Shown in pieces: positions 32,034-42,958 of a DNA stretch of 64,000 nt. The DNA is from Cupriavidus phytohabitans (GTDB lineage: Bacteria > Pseudomonadota > Gammaproteobacteria > Burkholderiales > Burkholderiaceae), in the NCBI RefSeq assembly GCF_000426345.1, contig NZ_AUFE01000007.1, positions 62,001-126,000 of the forward strand, written 5' to 3'. Both the position numbers and the translations under genes were made by a program. Every line of letters begins with the position of its first letter. Position 1 is the stretch's first letter. The notes below the pieces were generated by a model that saw nothing but the letters and a program-made list of their open reading frames with translations, was not told the DNA's origin and did no database searches.

Positions 32034-33437
32034 ATGCAAACCGTACTCGCTTTCATTGTTGCCCTGTGCGTACTCATCTACGTGCACGAGATGGGGCATT
32101 ACCTCGCCGCGCGCGCCTGCGGCGTGAAGGTGTTGCGCTTTTCGATCGGTTTCGGGCGGCCATTGCTGCGCTGGACCTCGAAGAGCCGCGACCGCACCGA
32201 ATGGACGGTGGCGGCCATCCCGCTGGGTGGCTACGTCAAGATGCTCGACGAGCGCGAGTTTGATCCCGAACGCGACGCCCGGATCGATCCGGCTGACCTG
32301 CCGCGCGCGTTCAACCGCCAGCCGGTCGGCAAGCGCTTCATCATTGTCGCGGCCGGGCCGTTGGCCAATTTCCTGCTGGCGATCGTGCTCTACTTTGTGC
32401 TGTTCGCCGGCGGCATGCGCGAACCCGCGCCGATCGTCGCCGCACCGGCGGCCGGCACCATGGCGCAGCAGGCCGGCGTGCGCGAAGGCGACCGGGTGCT
32501 GTCGCTGACCGCCAACGGCCATACCGAAGCGGTGCGTTCCTGGAATGACCTGCGCATGGCGGTCTTCGCCGAGGGCTTCGGCGATGCGCGCGCCGTGCTG
32601 CGCGTGCGCGCCGCCGACGGCGCCGAGCGGGACGTCACGCTGGCGCGCCTGCCTAATACAGGGGGCAACCCGGAGCAGGACCCGCTCAGCACGCTTGGCC
32701 TGCATCTGAAGGGCGGGCCGGTCACGATCACCGAGGTATTGGCGGATTCGGCCGCCGAGCGCGCGGGGCTGAAGAAGGGCGACCGCGTCGTCGCCTGGCA
32801 GGGTACCCCGCTGACCCAGGCCAGCGCACTGATCAAGGCGGTACGCAGCCAGCCCGGGCAGACCGTGACGCTCGGCATCGAGCGCGACGGCAAGCGCCTG
32901 GACGTGCCGGTGACGCTGGACGCCACGGCCCCGCGAGACGGCGAAAAGGATGCCAGCGGCGCGCCCGCGCCGCCGGCGGGCAAGCTGGGCGCGGCGCTCA
33001 GCCAGGCGGTGGAGATGGAGATGGTGCGCTACCGTCCGGACGAAGCGCTGGCGCGCGCGTTCGGCCAGGTGTGGGACACCAGCGCGCTGTCGCTGAAGCT
33101 GCTCGGCAAGATGCTGGTGGGGCAGGCGTCGCTGCAGAACCTGAGCGGTCCGCTGACCGTGGCCGACTACGCCGGGCGTGCCGCAAACCTCGGCGTACAG
33201 GCCTTTGTCAGCTTCCTGGCGCTGGTCAGCGTTAGCCTCGGTGTACTGAATTTGTTACCTATTCCGGTTCTGGATGGGGGGCATTTGCTGTATTATTGCG
33301 TGGAATTTTTGACTGGCCGGCCCGTCCCAGACCACTGGCAGGCAATGCTGCAGAAGGTTGGCATCGCCTGTATCTTGCTCCTGACCTCGCTCGCTTTGTT
33401 CAATGACGTCAGCCGAATGTTTCTGGCGAACGGCTAG
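32034..33437 (+). CDS. rseP: Site-2 zinc metalloprotease RseP
   Basis: Intramembrane protease that cuts anti-sigma factors such as RseA in the envelope-stress response. The 467-residue protein has the HExxH motif in the first helix (VHEMGH, His18-Glu19-His22), two periplasmic PDZ domains (around APAAGTMAQQAGVREGDRVL and LADSAAERAGLKKGDRVVAW) and the C-terminal NLLPIPVLDGGHL motif that completes the zinc site. It is placed between dxr and bamA as in most proteobacteria. No unusual features. Confidence 0.97.
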   Translation: MQTVLAFIVALCVLIYVHEMGHYLAARACGVKVLRFSIGFGRPLLRWTSKSRDRTEWTVAAIPLGGYVKMLDEREFDPERDARIDPADLPRAFNRQPVGKRFIIVAAGPLANFLLAIVLYFVLFAGGMREPAPIVAAPAAGTMAQQAGVREGDRVLSLTANGHTEAVRSWNDLRMAVFAEGFGDARAVLRVRAADGAERDVTLARLPNTGGNPEQDPLSTLGLHLKGGPVTITEVLADSAAERAGLKKGDRVVAWQGTPLTQASALIKAVRSQPGQTVTLGIERDGKRLDVPVTLDATAPRDGEKDASGAPAPPAGKLGAALSQAVEMEMVRYRPDEALARAFGQVWDTSALSLKLLGKMLVGQASLQNLSGPLTVADYAGRAANLGVQAFVSFLALVSVSLGVLNLLPIPVLDGGHLLYYCVEFLTGRPVPDHWQAMLQKVGIACILLLTSLALFNDVSRMFLANG

Positions 33438-33557
33438 AAACGCATGTCGGCAAGGGGGCGGTCGTGTCGTCGGACACCGTCGCCAGGGGGCGCCATTGCC
33501 ATGCGCAGTCCCACGAGGCATGGAAAATCCTGGATGGAATCAAAGAGGGGATCAACA

Positions 33558-35867
33558 TTGATCAGACATAAGCGCATTTCGCTAGGCTTGCTGGCGAGTG
33601 CCGTTATTGCAGCCTGGAGCCCGACGGGCTGGGCTGCCGATCCGTTCGTCGTCAGGGACATCCGCGTTGAGGGCCTGCAGCGCGTCGAACCGGGTACGGT
33701 GTTTGGCTATCTCCCCGTGCGTGTCGGCGAAACCTTCACCGACGACAAGGGCGCCGATGCGATCCGTGCCCTCTACAATACCGGCTTCTTCAAGGACGTG
33801 CAGATCCGCGCCGAAGACGGCGTGCTGGTCGTGCAGGTGGAAGAACGCCCGGCGATCTCGCAGCTGGAATTTGTCGGCATCAAGGAATTCGACAAGGACA
33901 CGCTGCGCCGTTCGCTGCGCGCGGTCGGCGTCGCCGAAGCGCGTTACTACGACAAGGCGCTGATCGACAAGGCGGAGCAGGAACTCAAGCGCCAGTACGT
34001 CGCCCGTGGCTACTATGCCGCCGACGTGCAGACCACGGTCACGCCGGTGGACCGCAACCGCGTTTCGGTCGTGTTCAACGTCGAGGAAGGCCCGGTCGCC
34101 AAGATCCGCCAGATCAATATCGTCGGCAACAAGGCGTTCAAGGAAAGCACGCTGCGCGACGAAATGCAGCTGTCCACGCCGAACTGGCTGTCGTGGTACA
34201 CCAAGAATGACCTGTACTCGAAGCAGAAGCTGACGGCTGACCTGGAGGCGCTGCGTTCCTACTACCTGAACCGCGGCTACCTCGAGTTCGCGATCGAATC
34301 GACCCAGGTATCGATCACGCCGGACAAGAAGGACATCTACCTGACCTTGAACATCAAGGAAGGCGAGCAGTACAAGGTGTCCGACATCCGCCTGGCCGGC
34401 GAACTGCTGGGCAAGCAGGAGGAAATGGAAAAGCTGCTGCAGCTGAAGAAGGGAGATATTTTCTCGTCCGAAAAGCTGACCGCCAGCACCAAGGCCATTA
34501 CCGACCTGCTGGGCACCTACGGCTACGCCTTCACCACGATCAACCCGCAGCCGAACATCGACCAGGAAAAGCGCGAGGTCGCGCTGACGCTGATGGTCGA
34601 CCCGGGGCGGCGCGTCTACGTGCGCCGCGTCAACGTGGTGGGCAACAGCAAGACCCGCGACGAAGTGGTGCGCCGCGAAATGCGCCAGATGGAAAGCTCG
34701 TGGTTCGACAGCGAGAAGCTGCAGCAGTCGCAGGCGCGTATCAACCGGACCGGCTACTTCACCGACACCAACATCACCACCGAGGACGTCGCCGGCGCGC
34801 CCGACCAGGTCGATGTGAACGTCAACGTGACCGAAAAGCCGACCGGCCAGATCAGCCTGGGCGTGGGCTTCTCGTCCACCGACAAGCTGGTGCTGCAGGC
34901 CGGCCTGCGCCAGGACAACGTGTTCGGTTCCGGTACCAGCCTGGGCCTGGACGTGAACACCGCCAAGTCGTTCCGTACCATTGCGCTGACGCAGTACGAT
35001 CCATACTTCACGGTGGACGGCATCAGCCGCTCGACCGATATCTACTACCGTACCTCGCGTCCGCTGTACTACACCGGCGACCAGGACTACAAGATCGTCT
35101 CCGCAGGCGGCGGCTTCAAGTTCGGCGTGCCGTTCTCGGAAGTCGACACCGTCTTCTTCGGTATCGGTTATGAGCGGACCCAGGTCTATACCTCGGTCAA
35201 CACGCCGAGCCAGTACACGGCGTGGCTGAACGCGATCGGCAAGAACAGCGGCGACGGCATCAACAACTTCCCGTTCACGATCGGCTGGGCACGCGACCGC
35301 CGCGACAGCGCGCTGGTCCCGACCAAGGGCCCATACACGCAGGCCAACCTGGAAGTGGGCCTGCCGGGCGGCGATACGCAGTACTACCGCGCGAGCGTGC
35401 AGCAGCAGTACTTCTATCCGATCTCGAAGTCGTTCACGCTGGCGCTGAACGGTGAAGTCGCCTACGGCCACGGCTATGGCAACACGCCGTTCCCGGTGTT
35501 CAAGTACTTCTACGCCGGTGGTATCGGCTCGGTGCGCGGCTACCAGACCAGCACGCTGGGCCCGAAGGACCAGAACGGCAACCCGGTGGGTGGTGCGTCC
35601 AAGATGATCGGTAACGTGGAATTCATCTTCCCGCTGCCGGGCTCGGGCGTCGACCGCACGCTGCGCCTGTTCACGTTCTTCGACTTCGGTAACGTCTACC
35701 AGGAAGGCGCGCCGATTTCGTTCAGTGATCTCAAATACTCGACCGGCTTCGGCATGTCGTGGCTGTCGCCGATCGGCCCGCTGAAGATCAGCATGGGCTT
35801 CCCGCTCAACCGGGAAGAGACCGACAAGGTCCAGCGCTTCCAGTTCCAGATCGGGACGGCATTCTGA
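33558..35867 (+). CDS. bamA: Outer membrane protein assembly factor BamA
   Basis: Central beta-barrel component of the BAM complex, which inserts outer-membrane proteins. A signal peptide ([18 protein letters not shown]) ends at about residue 26, five POTRA domains follow (for example [20 protein letters not shown]), and then a 16-strand barrel with the conserved loop-6 motif in [17 protein letters not shown]. The final residue is Phe (FQFQIGTAF), the usual assembly signal. The TTG at 33558 was chosen: it gives a normal signal peptide (769 residues) and has AGAGGGG eight bases upstream. An ATG at 33534 in frame adds eight polar residues and has no such site. Confidence 0.95.
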   Translation: MIRHKRISLGLLASAVIAAWSPTGWAADPFVVRDIRVEGLQRVEPGTVFGYLPVRVGETFTDDKGADAIRALYNTGFFKDVQIRAEDGVLVVQVEERPAISQLEFVGIKEFDKDTLRRSLRAVGVAEARYYDKALIDKAEQELKRQYVARGYYAADVQTTVTPVDRNRVSVVFNVEEGPVAKIRQINIVGNKAFKESTLRDEMQLSTPNWLSWYTKNDLYSKQKLTADLEALRSYYLNRGYLEFAIESTQVSITPDKKDIYLTLNIKEGEQYKVSDIRLAGELLGKQEEMEKLLQLKKGDIFSSEKLTASTKAITDLLGTYGYAFTTINPQPNIDQEKREVALTLMVDPGRRVYVRRVNVVGNSKTRDEVVRREMRQMESSWFDSEKLQQSQARINRTGYFTDTNITTEDVAGAPDQVDVNVNVTEKPTGQISLGVGFSSTDKLVLQAGLRQDNVFGSGTSLGLDVNTAKSFRTIALTQYDPYFTVDGISRSTDIYYRTSRPLYYTGDQDYKIVSAGGGFKFGVPFSEVDTVFFGIGYERTQVYTSVNTPSQYTAWLNAIGKNSGDGINNFPFTIGWARDRRDSALVPTKGPYTQANLEVGLPGGDTQYYRASVQQQYFYPISKSFTLALNGEVAYGHGYGNTPFPVFKYFYAGGIGSVRGYQTSTLGPKDQNGNPVGGASKMIGNVEFIFPLPGSGVDRTLRLFTFFDFGNVYQEGAPISFSDLKYSTGFGMSWLSPIGPLKISMGFPLNREETDKVQRFQFQIGTAF

Positions 35868-35889
35868 TTCTGTAAAAGGATCTGTTTTC

Positions 35890-36417
35890 ATGATGACAAC
35901 ATCCAAACTGGTCAAATCCCTGGGCGCCGCCGCATTCGCCACCGCCGCGCTCTGCGCCGCGATGCCGGCCATGGCCCAGGAGGCGCGCATTGCCGCCGTC
36001 AATTCCGAGCGCATCCTGCGCGATTCGCAGCCGGCCAAGCAGGCCCAGGTGAAGCTGGAGCAGGAATTCTCCAAGCGCGACCGCGAGCTGCAGGACATGG
36101 CCCAGAAGATCAAGGGCATGGCCGACAAGCTCGACAAGGACACGGCCGTGCTGGCCGATTCCGACCGCCAGCGCCGCCAGCGCGAGGTGGCCGACCTCGA
36201 TCGCGAATTCCAGCGCAAGCAGCGCGAATTCCGCGAGGACCTGAACCAGCGCCGCAATGAAGAGCTGGCGCAGGTGCTGGAGCGCGCCAACCGCGTGATC
36301 CGCCAACTGGCCGAGCAGCGCAAGTACGACCTGATCGTCCAGGAAGCGGTCTACGTGAACCCGCGCATCGACATCACCGACGACGTGATGAAGGCGCTGA
36401 ACGCCGGCGCCCGCTAA
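35890..36417 (+). CDS. skp: Periplasmic chaperone Skp/OmpH
   Basis: Holds unfolded outer-membrane proteins in the periplasm on the way to BamA. The 175 residues have a clear signal peptide (SLGAAAFATAALCAAMPAMA, cut near residue 29), then ARIAAVNSERILRDSQPAKQ and long charged helices that form the tentacles of the trimer. AAAGGA precedes the start. It sits directly after bamA and before lpxD, the standard order. Confidence 0.95.
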   Translation: MMTTSKLVKSLGAAAFATAALCAAMPAMAQEARIAAVNSERILRDSQPAKQAQVKLEQEFSKRDRELQDMAQKIKGMADKLDKDTAVLADSDRQRRQREVADLDREFQRKQREFREDLNQRRNEELAQVLERANRVIRQLAEQRKYDLIVQEAVYVNPRIDITDDVMKALNAGAR

Positions 36418-36472
36418 GCCGCGGCTGTTCGCGGCTGTTCGATTCGTAGCTTTATTTTCAGGAAGTACCGCC

Positions 36473-37564
36473 ATGCAGACACCCACACTGGGTCAGCTCG
36501 CCACCGAGAACGGCGCGCAGGTTGTGGGTGATCCCGACCTGGCGATCATTGGCCTGGCTCCCCTCGACCAGGCCTCGGCGGGCGAACTCTCGTTCCTGTC
36601 CAATCCGCTCTACCTGCAGCAGGCGCTGGATTCGCAAGCCGGCGCCGTGATCGTGTCGCAGGCCGACCTCGAGCGCATCCGCGCCGGGGGACGTGCCGAC
36701 GGCCGCAACTGGCTGGTGGCGCGCAATCCCTACGTCTGCTTTGCCCGCGTGGCGCAGCGCTTCGACCGCGAAGCCAATGCGGACCCGCGCGTCGGCATCG
36801 ATCCGCGCGCGAGCGTTTCGCCCGATGCGGTGGTGCCCGCGTCGTGCTACATCGGTCCGAACGTGGTCATCGAGCGCGGCGCCCGGCTGGGCGAGCGCGT
36901 CCGCATCCTGGCCAACGGCTACGTCGGTGCGGAGGCGGAGATCGGCGACGATTCGCTGCTGTACGCGAACGTTTCGGTCTACCATCACTGCGTGATCGGC
37001 GCGCGCGCCATCCTGCACAGCGGCGTGGTGATCGGCGCCGATGGCTTCGGTTTCGCGCCCGATATCAGCGCCACCGGCGTTGAATACGTGAAGATCCCGC
37101 AAACGGGGCGTGCAGTGCTGGGCCATGACGTGGAGGTCGGCGCCAATACGGCGATCGACCGCGGCGCCATGGCCGACACCGTGGTCGAGGACGGTTGCAA
37201 GATCGACAACCAGGTCCAGATCGCGCACAACGTGCGAGTCGGGGCCCATACGGTGATCGCCGGCTGCGCCGCGGTATCGGGCAGCACGCGCATTGGCCGC
37301 TTCTGCGTGATCGGGGGCGCGGCCAACTTTGCCGGCCACCTGACCATTGCCGACCGGACCACAGTGTCCGGCGGTACCTCGATCACCAAATCCATTACCA
37401 AGCCCGGGGGCCATTTCACCAGCGTCTTCCCGTTCCTGCCGCACGGCGAGTGGGAACGCAACGCAGCCATCGTGCGCGGCCTGAGCAAGCTGCGCGAACG
37501 CGTGGTGGCGCTGGAACGTCGCCTGCGCGGCCAGTCCGCCGGGTCCCAAACCTCACAAGACTAA
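36473..37564 (+). CDS. lpxD: UDP-3-O-acyl-glucosamine N-acyltransferase LpxD
   Basis: Adds the second hydroxyacyl chain to UDP-3-O-acyl-glucosamine in lipid A synthesis, using acyl-ACP. The 363 residues comprise an N-terminal uridine-binding domain (GLAPLDQASAGELSFLSNPL), a left-handed beta-helix of hexapeptide repeats, the catalytic histidine region (QIAHNVRVGAHTVIAGCAA) and a C-terminal helical tail (VRGLSKLRERVVALERRLRG). A CAGGAAG ribosome binding site precedes the ATG. FabZ follows after 12 bases. Confidence 0.96.
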   Translation: MQTPTLGQLATENGAQVVGDPDLAIIGLAPLDQASAGELSFLSNPLYLQQALDSQAGAVIVSQADLERIRAGGRADGRNWLVARNPYVCFARVAQRFDREANADPRVGIDPRASVSPDAVVPASCYIGPNVVIERGARLGERVRILANGYVGAEAEIGDDSLLYANVSVYHHCVIGARAILHSGVVIGADGFGFAPDISATGVEYVKIPQTGRAVLGHDVEVGANTAIDRGAMADTVVEDGCKIDNQVQIAHNVRVGAHTVIAGCAAVSGSTRIGRFCVIGGAANFAGHLTIADRTTVSGGTSITKSITKPGGHFTSVFPFLPHGEWERNAAIVRGLSKLRERVVALERRLRGQSAGSQTSQD

Positions 37565-37576
37565 AGAGAAATCATC

Positions 37577-38026
37577 ATGAGCGCGGCCGAAATCGATATC
37601 CGCAAGATCCTCAAGCTGCTGCCGCACCGGTACCCGTTCCTGCTGGTCGACCGCGTGCTGGAGTTCGAGGCGCAGAAGCGGATCAAGACCCTGAAGAACG
37701 TCACCATCAACGAGCCGTACTTCCAGGGCCATTTCCCGGAGCAGCCGGTGATGCCGGGCGTGATGATCCTGGAGGCGCTGGCTCAGTCGGCCGGCCTGCT
37801 GACCTTCGGCGCCGACATGGAGCGCAAGGAAGGCGCGTTGTACTACTTCGTCGGCATCGACGGCGCCCGCTTCAAGCAGGTGGTGTACCCGGGCGACCAG
37901 TTGCACATGAACGTGACGGTCGAACGCTATATCCGCGGCATCTGGAAGTTCAAGGCGTTCGCTACGGTGGACGACAAGGTCGCCTGCGAGGCGGAACTGA
38001 TGTGCACCGTGAAGCAGGCCGAGTAA
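37577..38026 (+). CDS. fabZ: 3-hydroxyacyl-ACP dehydratase FabZ
   Basis: Dehydrates 3-hydroxyacyl-ACP in fatty-acid elongation, competing with LpxA/LpxD for the same pool. The 149-residue hot-dog-fold protein has the catalytic histidine in [18 protein letters not shown] and the catalytic glutamate in [19 protein letters not shown] context ([20 protein letters not shown]). It lies between lpxD and lpxA, the conserved arrangement. Confidence 0.97.
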   Translation: MSAAEIDIRKILKLLPHRYPFLLVDRVLEFEAQKRIKTLKNVTINEPYFQGHFPEQPVMPGVMILEALAQSAGLLTFGADMERKEGALYYFVGIDGARFKQVVYPGDQLHMNVTVERYIRGIWKFKAFATVDDKVACEAELMCTVKQAE

Positions 38027-38126
38027 GGCCGGCTGCCGCGCTCCCGCACGGGTGCGCGGCGCGGACGGGAACCTTTGCCGCGCGCATGGGCCCACTCTTC
38101 ACCAGACACACCACAGGACAGGACGT

Positions 38127-38930
38127 ATGACGCAAATCCACCCCACCGCCCTGGTTGACCCGAAGGCAGAACTGGCATCCGACGTGACCGTCGGTCCGTT
38201 CTCCATCGTCGGCCCCAACGTGCGCGTCGGCAGCGGCACCCGGATCGGCTCGCATACGACGGTCGAGGGCCATACCACGATCGGCGAGGGCAACAACATC
38301 GGCCCCTATGCCTCGGTCGGCGGCGTGCCGCAGGACATGAAGTACCGCAACGAGCCGACCCGGCTCGAGATCGGCGACCGCAACACCATCCGCGAATTCA
38401 CCACGATCCACACCGGCACGGTGCAGGACCGCGGCCTGACCAGCATCGGCAGCGACAACTGGATCATGGCCTACGTGCATATCGCGCATGACTGCTCGGT
38501 CGGCAACCACACCGTGTTTTCCAGCAACGCGCAGATCGCCGGCCACGTCGACGTGGGCGACTGGGCCATCCTGGGCGGCATGAGCGGCGTGCACCAGTTC
38601 GTGCGCATCGGCGCCCACGCGATGCTGGGCGGTGCCTCGGCGCTGGTGCAGGACGTGCCGCCATTCGTGATCGCCGCCAGCGACAAGGGCGGCAACAAGG
38701 CGACGCCGCACGGCGTCAACGTCGAGGGACTGCGCCGCCGCGGATTCGACGCGGGGCAGATCGCCGCGCTGCGCCAGGCCTACAAGCTGCTCTACAAGTC
38801 CGACCTCAGCTTTGACGAGGCCCGCAACGAGATCTCCGCCTTGCTGGCCCAGTCAGATGCCGGCACCGCGCCGCCGCTGCAGGCATTTGTCGACTTCCTT
38901 GCCGCCACCCAGCGCGGCATCGTGCGCTGA
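38127..38930 (+). CDS. lpxA: UDP-N-acetylglucosamine acyltransferase LpxA
   Basis: Catalyses the first acylation of lipid A synthesis. The 267 residues form a left-handed beta-helix from the start ([20 protein letters not shown]), with the catalytic histidine in [22 protein letters not shown] context (His near residue 120), the substrate-binding [20 protein letters not shown] and a C-terminal helical domain ([20 protein letters not shown]). The ATG at 38127 is preferred; the frame reaches upstream to 38052 without homology. LpxB begins 13 bases later. Confidence 0.97.
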   Translation: MTQIHPTALVDPKAELASDVTVGPFSIVGPNVRVGSGTRIGSHTTVEGHTTIGEGNNIGPYASVGGVPQDMKYRNEPTRLEIGDRNTIREFTTIHTGTVQDRGLTSIGSDNWIMAYVHIAHDCSVGNHTVFSSNAQIAGHVDVGDWAILGGMSGVHQFVRIGAHAMLGGASALVQDVPPFVIAASDKGGNKATPHGVNVEGLRRRGFDAGQIAALRQAYKLLYKSDLSFDEARNEISALLAQSDAGTAPPLQAFVDFLAATQRGIVR

Positions 38931-38943
38931 GCCCGGGCCGCAC

Positions 38944-40152
38944 ATGGTCGACGCCGCGATTCGGGGTGGCTTGCCCACGGGCAACGGTTCTGCCGCCGCC
39001 AGGCGCGGCACCATCGCCATGGTGGCCGGGGAGGCCTCCGGCGACCTGCTGGCATCGCTGATGATGGGCGGGCTCAAGGCCCGCCTGGGCGATACCATGG
39101 CGTACGCCGGCATCGGCGGCAAGCGCATGATGGCGCAGGGCTTCGTCTCGCGCTGGCCGATGGAAACGCTGTCGGTCAACGGCTATGTCGAGGTGCTGGG
39201 TTCGCTGCGCGAGATCCTGCGCACCCGGCGCGCGGTGCGCGACTGGCTGCTGGCCGAGCCGCCGCAGTGCTTTATCGGGGTCGATGCCCCGGATTTCAAT
39301 TTCGGCCTGGAAGTGCCGCTGCGCCGCGCCGGCATCCCGGTGGTGCATTTCGTCAGCCCGTCGATCTGGGCCTGGCGGGGCGGGCGCATCCGCACCATCG
39401 CGCGCGCGGTGGACCACATCCTGTGCCTGTTCCCGTTCGAGCCCGAGATCTACGCCAAGGCCGGCATTGCCGCCACCTACGTGGGTCACCCGCTCGCCGA
39501 CGTGATCCCGATGGTGCCTGACGTCGCCGGCGCGCGCGCCGAGCTGGGGCTGCCTGCCGGCCACCGCGTGGTCGCGGTGCTGCCCGGCAGCCGGCAGTCC
39601 GAAGTGCGCAACCTTGGCGCCACCTTCTTTGCCGCGATGGCGCAGATGCAGCGCATGGACCCGAACCTGGCGTTCGTGCTGCCGGCGGCAAGCGCGCCGC
39701 TGCGCGCCATCGTCGAAGACCTGCACCAGCAGTATCCGGAACTGCGCCTGACCATTGTCGACGGCAAGTCGCACCAGGCCATGGAAGCCGCTGACGTGGT
39801 GCTGCTGGCCAGCGGTACCGCGACGCTGGAGGCGGCGCTGTACAAGAAGCCGATGGTGATCTCGTACAAGGTGCCCTGGCTGACCGCGCAGATCATGAAG
39901 CGGCAGGGTTACCTGCCGTACGTGGGATTGCCTAATATCCTTTCAGGGCGCTTTGTCGTGCCCGAGCTGCTGCAGGACGACGCCACGCCCGAGGCGCTGG
40001 CCCGCGAAACGTTGCTGCAGCTCAACGACGAGGGCAATATTGCCTTCCTGTACGAGCATTTCACCCGCATGCACGAGACCCTCAAGTGCAACACCGCGCA
40101 ACTGGCCGCCGATGTGGTGGTGGACCTGATGCGCAGCCGGGGGACCGTCTGA
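38944..40152 (+). CDS. lpxB: Lipid-A-disaccharide synthase LpxB
   Basis: GT-B glycosyltransferase that joins UDP-2,3-diacylglucosamine with lipid X. The 402 residues show [66 protein letters not shown] and the C-terminal donor site [20 protein letters not shown]. The N-terminal 22 residues before the core are longer than in E. coli, so the true start could be further in, but the ATG at 38944 is well placed. Its TGA shares one base with the ATG of rnhB (TGATG). Confidence 0.95.
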   Translation: MVDAAIRGGLPTGNGSAAARRGTIAMVAGEASGDLLASLMMGGLKARLGDTMAYAGIGGKRMMAQGFVSRWPMETLSVNGYVEVLGSLREILRTRRAVRDWLLAEPPQCFIGVDAPDFNFGLEVPLRRAGIPVVHFVSPSIWAWRGGRIRTIARAVDHILCLFPFEPEIYAKAGIAATYVGHPLADVIPMVPDVAGARAELGLPAGHRVVAVLPGSRQSEVRNLGATFFAAMAQMQRMDPNLAFVLPAASAPLRAIVEDLHQQYPELRLTIVDGKSHQAMEAADVVLLASGTATLEAALYKKPMVISYKVPWLTAQIMKRQGYLPYVGLPNILSGRFVVPELLQDDATPEALARETLLQLNDEGNIAFLYEHFTRMHETLKCNTAQLAADVVVDLMRSRGTV

Positions 40153-40928
40153 TGGCGCGTCGCAATGCCCAGGCTGCGCAGGCCTCGCCGCAGATGGGCC
40201 TGGACCTGGCGCCGGCCGCCGCTGCGATCCAGCGGCTATGCGGCGTCGATGAGGCGGGCCGGGGCCCGCTGGCGGGGCCGGTGTATGCCGCCGCGGTGGT
40301 GCTGGATCCGAAACGCCCGATCCGCGGCCTGGCCGACTCCAAGATCCTGACCGCCGCCAGGCGCGAGGCGCTGTACGAGAAGATCTGCGAACGTGCGCTG
40401 GGCTGGCATATCGCCTTCGCCACGGTCGAGGAAATCGATACGATCAACATCCTGCACGCCAGCATGCTGGCGATGCAGCGCGCGGTGCAGGGGCTGGCCG
40501 CCAGCGGCGTGGTGCCGGACCTAGTGCAGGTCGATGGCAACCGCTGCCCGCAGGTGCCGTTCCCGGTGGAAGCCATCGTCAAGGGGGACGCGCTGGTCAG
40601 GGCGATCTCGGCCGCGTCGATCCTGGCCAAGGTGGCGCGCGACCGCGAGCTGATGGCCCTGCACGAACGCTATCCGCAATACGGCTTCGATTCGCATGTC
40701 GGCTATGGCACGCCGCAGCATCTGGCCGCACTGGCCGAATTCGGTGCCACGCAGCATCACCGCCGCTCGTTCGCGCCGGTGCGCGAGGCGCTGGCGCAGC
40801 GTCCGATGTTTGCCGCGGTGACGCCAGTTGCCGAGGTCATCGAAGGCATCGAAAGTACCGAAGCCAGCGAACTCACCACCCCGATCCAGGCCGCGCCGTC
40901 AGGCACCCTGCAAACCGACGCACCGTGA
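40152..40928 (+). CDS. rnhB: Ribonuclease HII
   Basis: Cleaves RNA in RNA-DNA hybrids, including single ribonucleotides left by polymerases. The 258 residues hold the catalytic acidic residues in [45 protein letters not shown] and [22 protein letters not shown]-terminal tail of about 45 residues (from [13 protein letters not shown]) exceeds the E. coli enzyme and is rich in Thr/Ser/Ala. Coupled to lpxB by TGATG and to the next gene by GTGA. Confidence 0.95.
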   Translation: MARRNAQAAQASPQMGLDLAPAAAAIQRLCGVDEAGRGPLAGPVYAAAVVLDPKRPIRGLADSKILTAARREALYEKICERALGWHIAFATVEEIDTINILHASMLAMQRAVQGLAASGVVPDLVQVDGNRCPQVPFPVEAIVKGDALVRAISAASILAKVARDRELMALHERYPQYGFDSHVGYGTPQHLAALAEFGATQHHRRSFAPVREALAQRPMFAAVTPVAEVIEGIESTEASELTTPIQAAPSGTLQTDAP

Positions 40929-41701
40929 AGCACGTCACCTCGCGCGACAACGCGCTGTTCAAGCACCTGAAGGCGCTGGCCACCTCCACCCACCAGCGCC
41001 GCAAGGCCGGGCAGTCGCTGCTCGACGGCGTGCATCTGGCCGAGGCTTACGTGGACGCGCTGGGCCAGCCAGTCACCTGCGTGGTGTCCGAGCGTCACTA
41101 CGACCATGCCGAGGTTGCGCCTTTGCTGGCGCGCATCGACGCGGATCGGCTGGTAGTGCTGGCCGATACGCTGTTCACCCAGATTTCCGGCGTGGTCAAC
41201 GGCATCGACCTGATGCTGGTGATCGAGACGCCTGCCGGCCACCTGCCCGCGCGCATCGAAGAGGACTGCATCATCCTCGACGGCGTGCAGGATGCCGGCA
41301 ATGTCGGCTCGATCCTGCGCAGCGCTGCCGCGGCGGGCATCCGCCATGCATTCCTGGCGACGGGATGCGCGTTCGCCTGGTCGGTGAAGACGCTGCGCGC
41401 CAGCATGGGCGCCAATTTTCACCTGAACATCGTTGAGCACTGCACCGTCGAGTCGCTGGCGCCGCGGCTGGCGCTGCCATTGCTGGCGACGTCCTCCCAT
41501 GCCGACGCCGCGGTGTTCGATACCGACCTGCGCGCGCCGGTGGCCTGGGTGGTCGGCAATGAAGGCGCCGGCGTCAGCGACGCGTGGATGCAGCACGTCA
41601 AGCGCAAGGTGGGCATTCCCCAACCGGGCGGCCTGGAATCGCTGAACGTGGCGGCTGCCACCGCGATCTGCCTGTTCGAGGCGGTGCGGCAGCGGCGATA
41701 A
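40925..41701 (+). CDS. SpoU-family (TrmH/RlmB-type) RNA 2'-O-methyltransferase
   Basis: SPOUT-class methyltransferase of 258 residues. An N-terminal substrate-binding domain ([20 protein letters not shown]) is followed by the knotted catalytic domain with motif 1 ([20 protein letters not shown]), motif 2 ([16 protein letters not shown]) and motif 3 ([20 protein letters not shown]). The target, rRNA or tRNA, cannot be decided from sequence. The GTG start overlaps the rnhB stop (GTGA). Last gene of the long plus-strand run, ended by a strong terminator. Confidence 0.92.
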   Translation: MKHVTSRDNALFKHLKALATSTHQRRKAGQSLLDGVHLAEAYVDALGQPVTCVVSERHYDHAEVAPLLARIDADRLVVLADTLFTQISGVVNGIDLMLVIETPAGHLPARIEEDCIILDGVQDAGNVGSILRSAAAAGIRHAFLATGCAFAWSVKTLRASMGANFHLNIVEHCTVESLAPRLALPLLATSSHADAAVFDTDLRAPVAWVVGNEGAGVSDAWMQHVKRKVGIPQPGGLESLNVAAATAICLFEAVRQRR

Positions 41702-41726
41702 AAAAAGCGGCCGGGTGGCCGCTTTT
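41701..41726. terminator. Bidirectional terminator between methyltransferase gene and ppsR
   Basis: AAAAAAGCGGCC, loop GGGT, GGCCGCTTTT. Shared by the two convergent genes and similar to the one at 19946-19975. Confidence 0.9.
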
Positions 41727-41727
41727 G

Positions 41728-42669
41728 TTAGTAGTTGTCGCGATCGACCTTGATCTCCTGCAGGATCGTGGTCGCGATTTCTTCGATCGACTTGTGTGTC
41801 GACGACAGCCACTTGATGCCTTCGCGCCGCATCATTGCCTCGGCCTCATTGACTTCGTAGCGGCAGTTTTCCACCGCCGCGTACTTGCTGCCGGGGCGGC
41901 GCTCGTTGCGGATCTCGGTCAGGCGCTGCGGGTCGATCGACAGGCCGAAGACCTTGCTCTTGAAGGCGTACAGCGCCGACGGCAGCTTGCCGCGCTCGAA
42001 ATCGTCCGGGATCAGCGGGTAATTGGCCGCCTTCAGCCCGTATTGCATCGCCAGGTAGAGGCTGGTCGGGGTCTTCCCGCTGCGCGACACACCCACCAGG
42101 ATCACATCGGCTTCCTCGAGATTCTTGTGGGACTGTCCGTCATCGTGCGCCAGCGAGAAGTTGATCGCCTCGATCCGGTTCTTGTACGCCTCGGTATCGG
42201 CGTTCTGGTGGAAGCGGCCGATGGCGTGGGTGGACTTCAGCCCCAGTTCCTTCTCGAGGGGTTCGATGAACGTCTGGAACATGTCCAGGATCATCGCCTT
42301 GGCGCGGCGCAGTGCCTTGTTCGCTTCCTGGTTGACCAGCGTGGTGAAGACGATGGGCGGCACGCCCTCGTTAAAGAAAGCCTCGTTGATCTTGCCGACC
42401 GCGATATGTGCCTTTTCCGGGGTATCGACGAACGGCATCCGCACCTTGCGGAAGCGCATTTCAAACTGGGCCAGGATCGAGTGGCTGAAGGTTTCCGCGG
42501 TGATCCCGGTGCCATCCGAGACGATAAAGACCGTCCGCACAGGCGGGCGGTCGCCGGTCTGGGCCATGGCGGCGGGCGTCGCTGCGGTCACTTGGGTGGG
42601 CGGGGAGGCAGGCTGCGTTCCAGGCTGGGTCCCGGAATCCGCTGTACCGGGCGCTTCTGGCTGGGACAT
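41728..42669 (-). CDS. ppsR: PEP synthase regulatory protein (DUF299 kinase/pyrophosphorylase)
   Basis: Bifunctional regulator that phosphorylates PEP synthase with ADP to inactivate it and reactivates it by phosphorolysis. The 313-residue protein has VFIVSDGTGITAETFSHSIL at the start of the core and the P-loop GVSRSGKTPTSLYLAMQYGL near residue 190. A Pro/Thr/Ala-rich N-terminal 50 residues is disordered and specific to this group. The ATG at 42669 begins MSQPEAPGTA. It diverges from ppsA, its target gene, as in other proteobacteria. Confidence 0.95.
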   Translation of the reverse strand: MSQPEAPGTADSGTQPGTQPASPPTQVTAATPAAMAQTGDRPPVRTVFIVSDGTGITAETFSHSILAQFEMRFRKVRMPFVDTPEKAHIAVGKINEAFFNEGVPPIVFTTLVNQEANKALRRAKAMILDMFQTFIEPLEKELGLKSTHAIGRFHQNADTEAYKNRIEAINFSLAHDDGQSHKNLEEADVILVGVSRSGKTPTSLYLAMQYGLKAANYPLIPDDFERGKLPSALYAFKSKVFGLSIDPQRLTEIRNERRPGSKYAAVENCRYEVNEAEAMMRREGIKWLSSTHKSIEEIATTILQEIKVDRDNY

Positions 42670-42726
42670 GGGGTTGCGCAAATAAATAGATTCAATCTTC
42701 CGCAGAAAAGTGCGGCGCAGCACGGT

Positions 42727-42755
42727 AGAATAGCGGCGATCTTTTCGCTAAGCAA
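42727..42755 (-). promoter_or_regulatory. Candidate ppsR promoter
   Basis: On the minus strand TTGCTT, a 17-bp spacer and TATTCT lie about 60 bases before ppsR. The same spot reads TAGAAT on the plus strand, so it could also serve ppsA. The rest of the 289-base ppsR-ppsA gap shows no gene. Confidence 0.5.
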
Positions 42756-42958
42756 TTCCGCGAGGGGCCCGCTTTGCATCAATTCAGGCCCGGAATTGTC
42801 GACAATGTGCGCTGCGCGATGAGAGCCGCAGCGCCGCGTCCACAATTTTGCAGCACCACGAGCATGGGGTTGCTTAGCCAAGCGATCGGTCCGGGACCAG
42901 AACGCCAACAACATACCGGGCATGCGCAACAAGTTTTCTACTTTGTTTTGAGGCTCTC

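Noticed and set aside
33582..36323. A 913-codon open frame on the minus strand across bamA and skp
   Set aside because: It is antisense to clear, conserved genes, and its composition is the usual by-product of G/C-rich third codon positions. No domain is recognisable.
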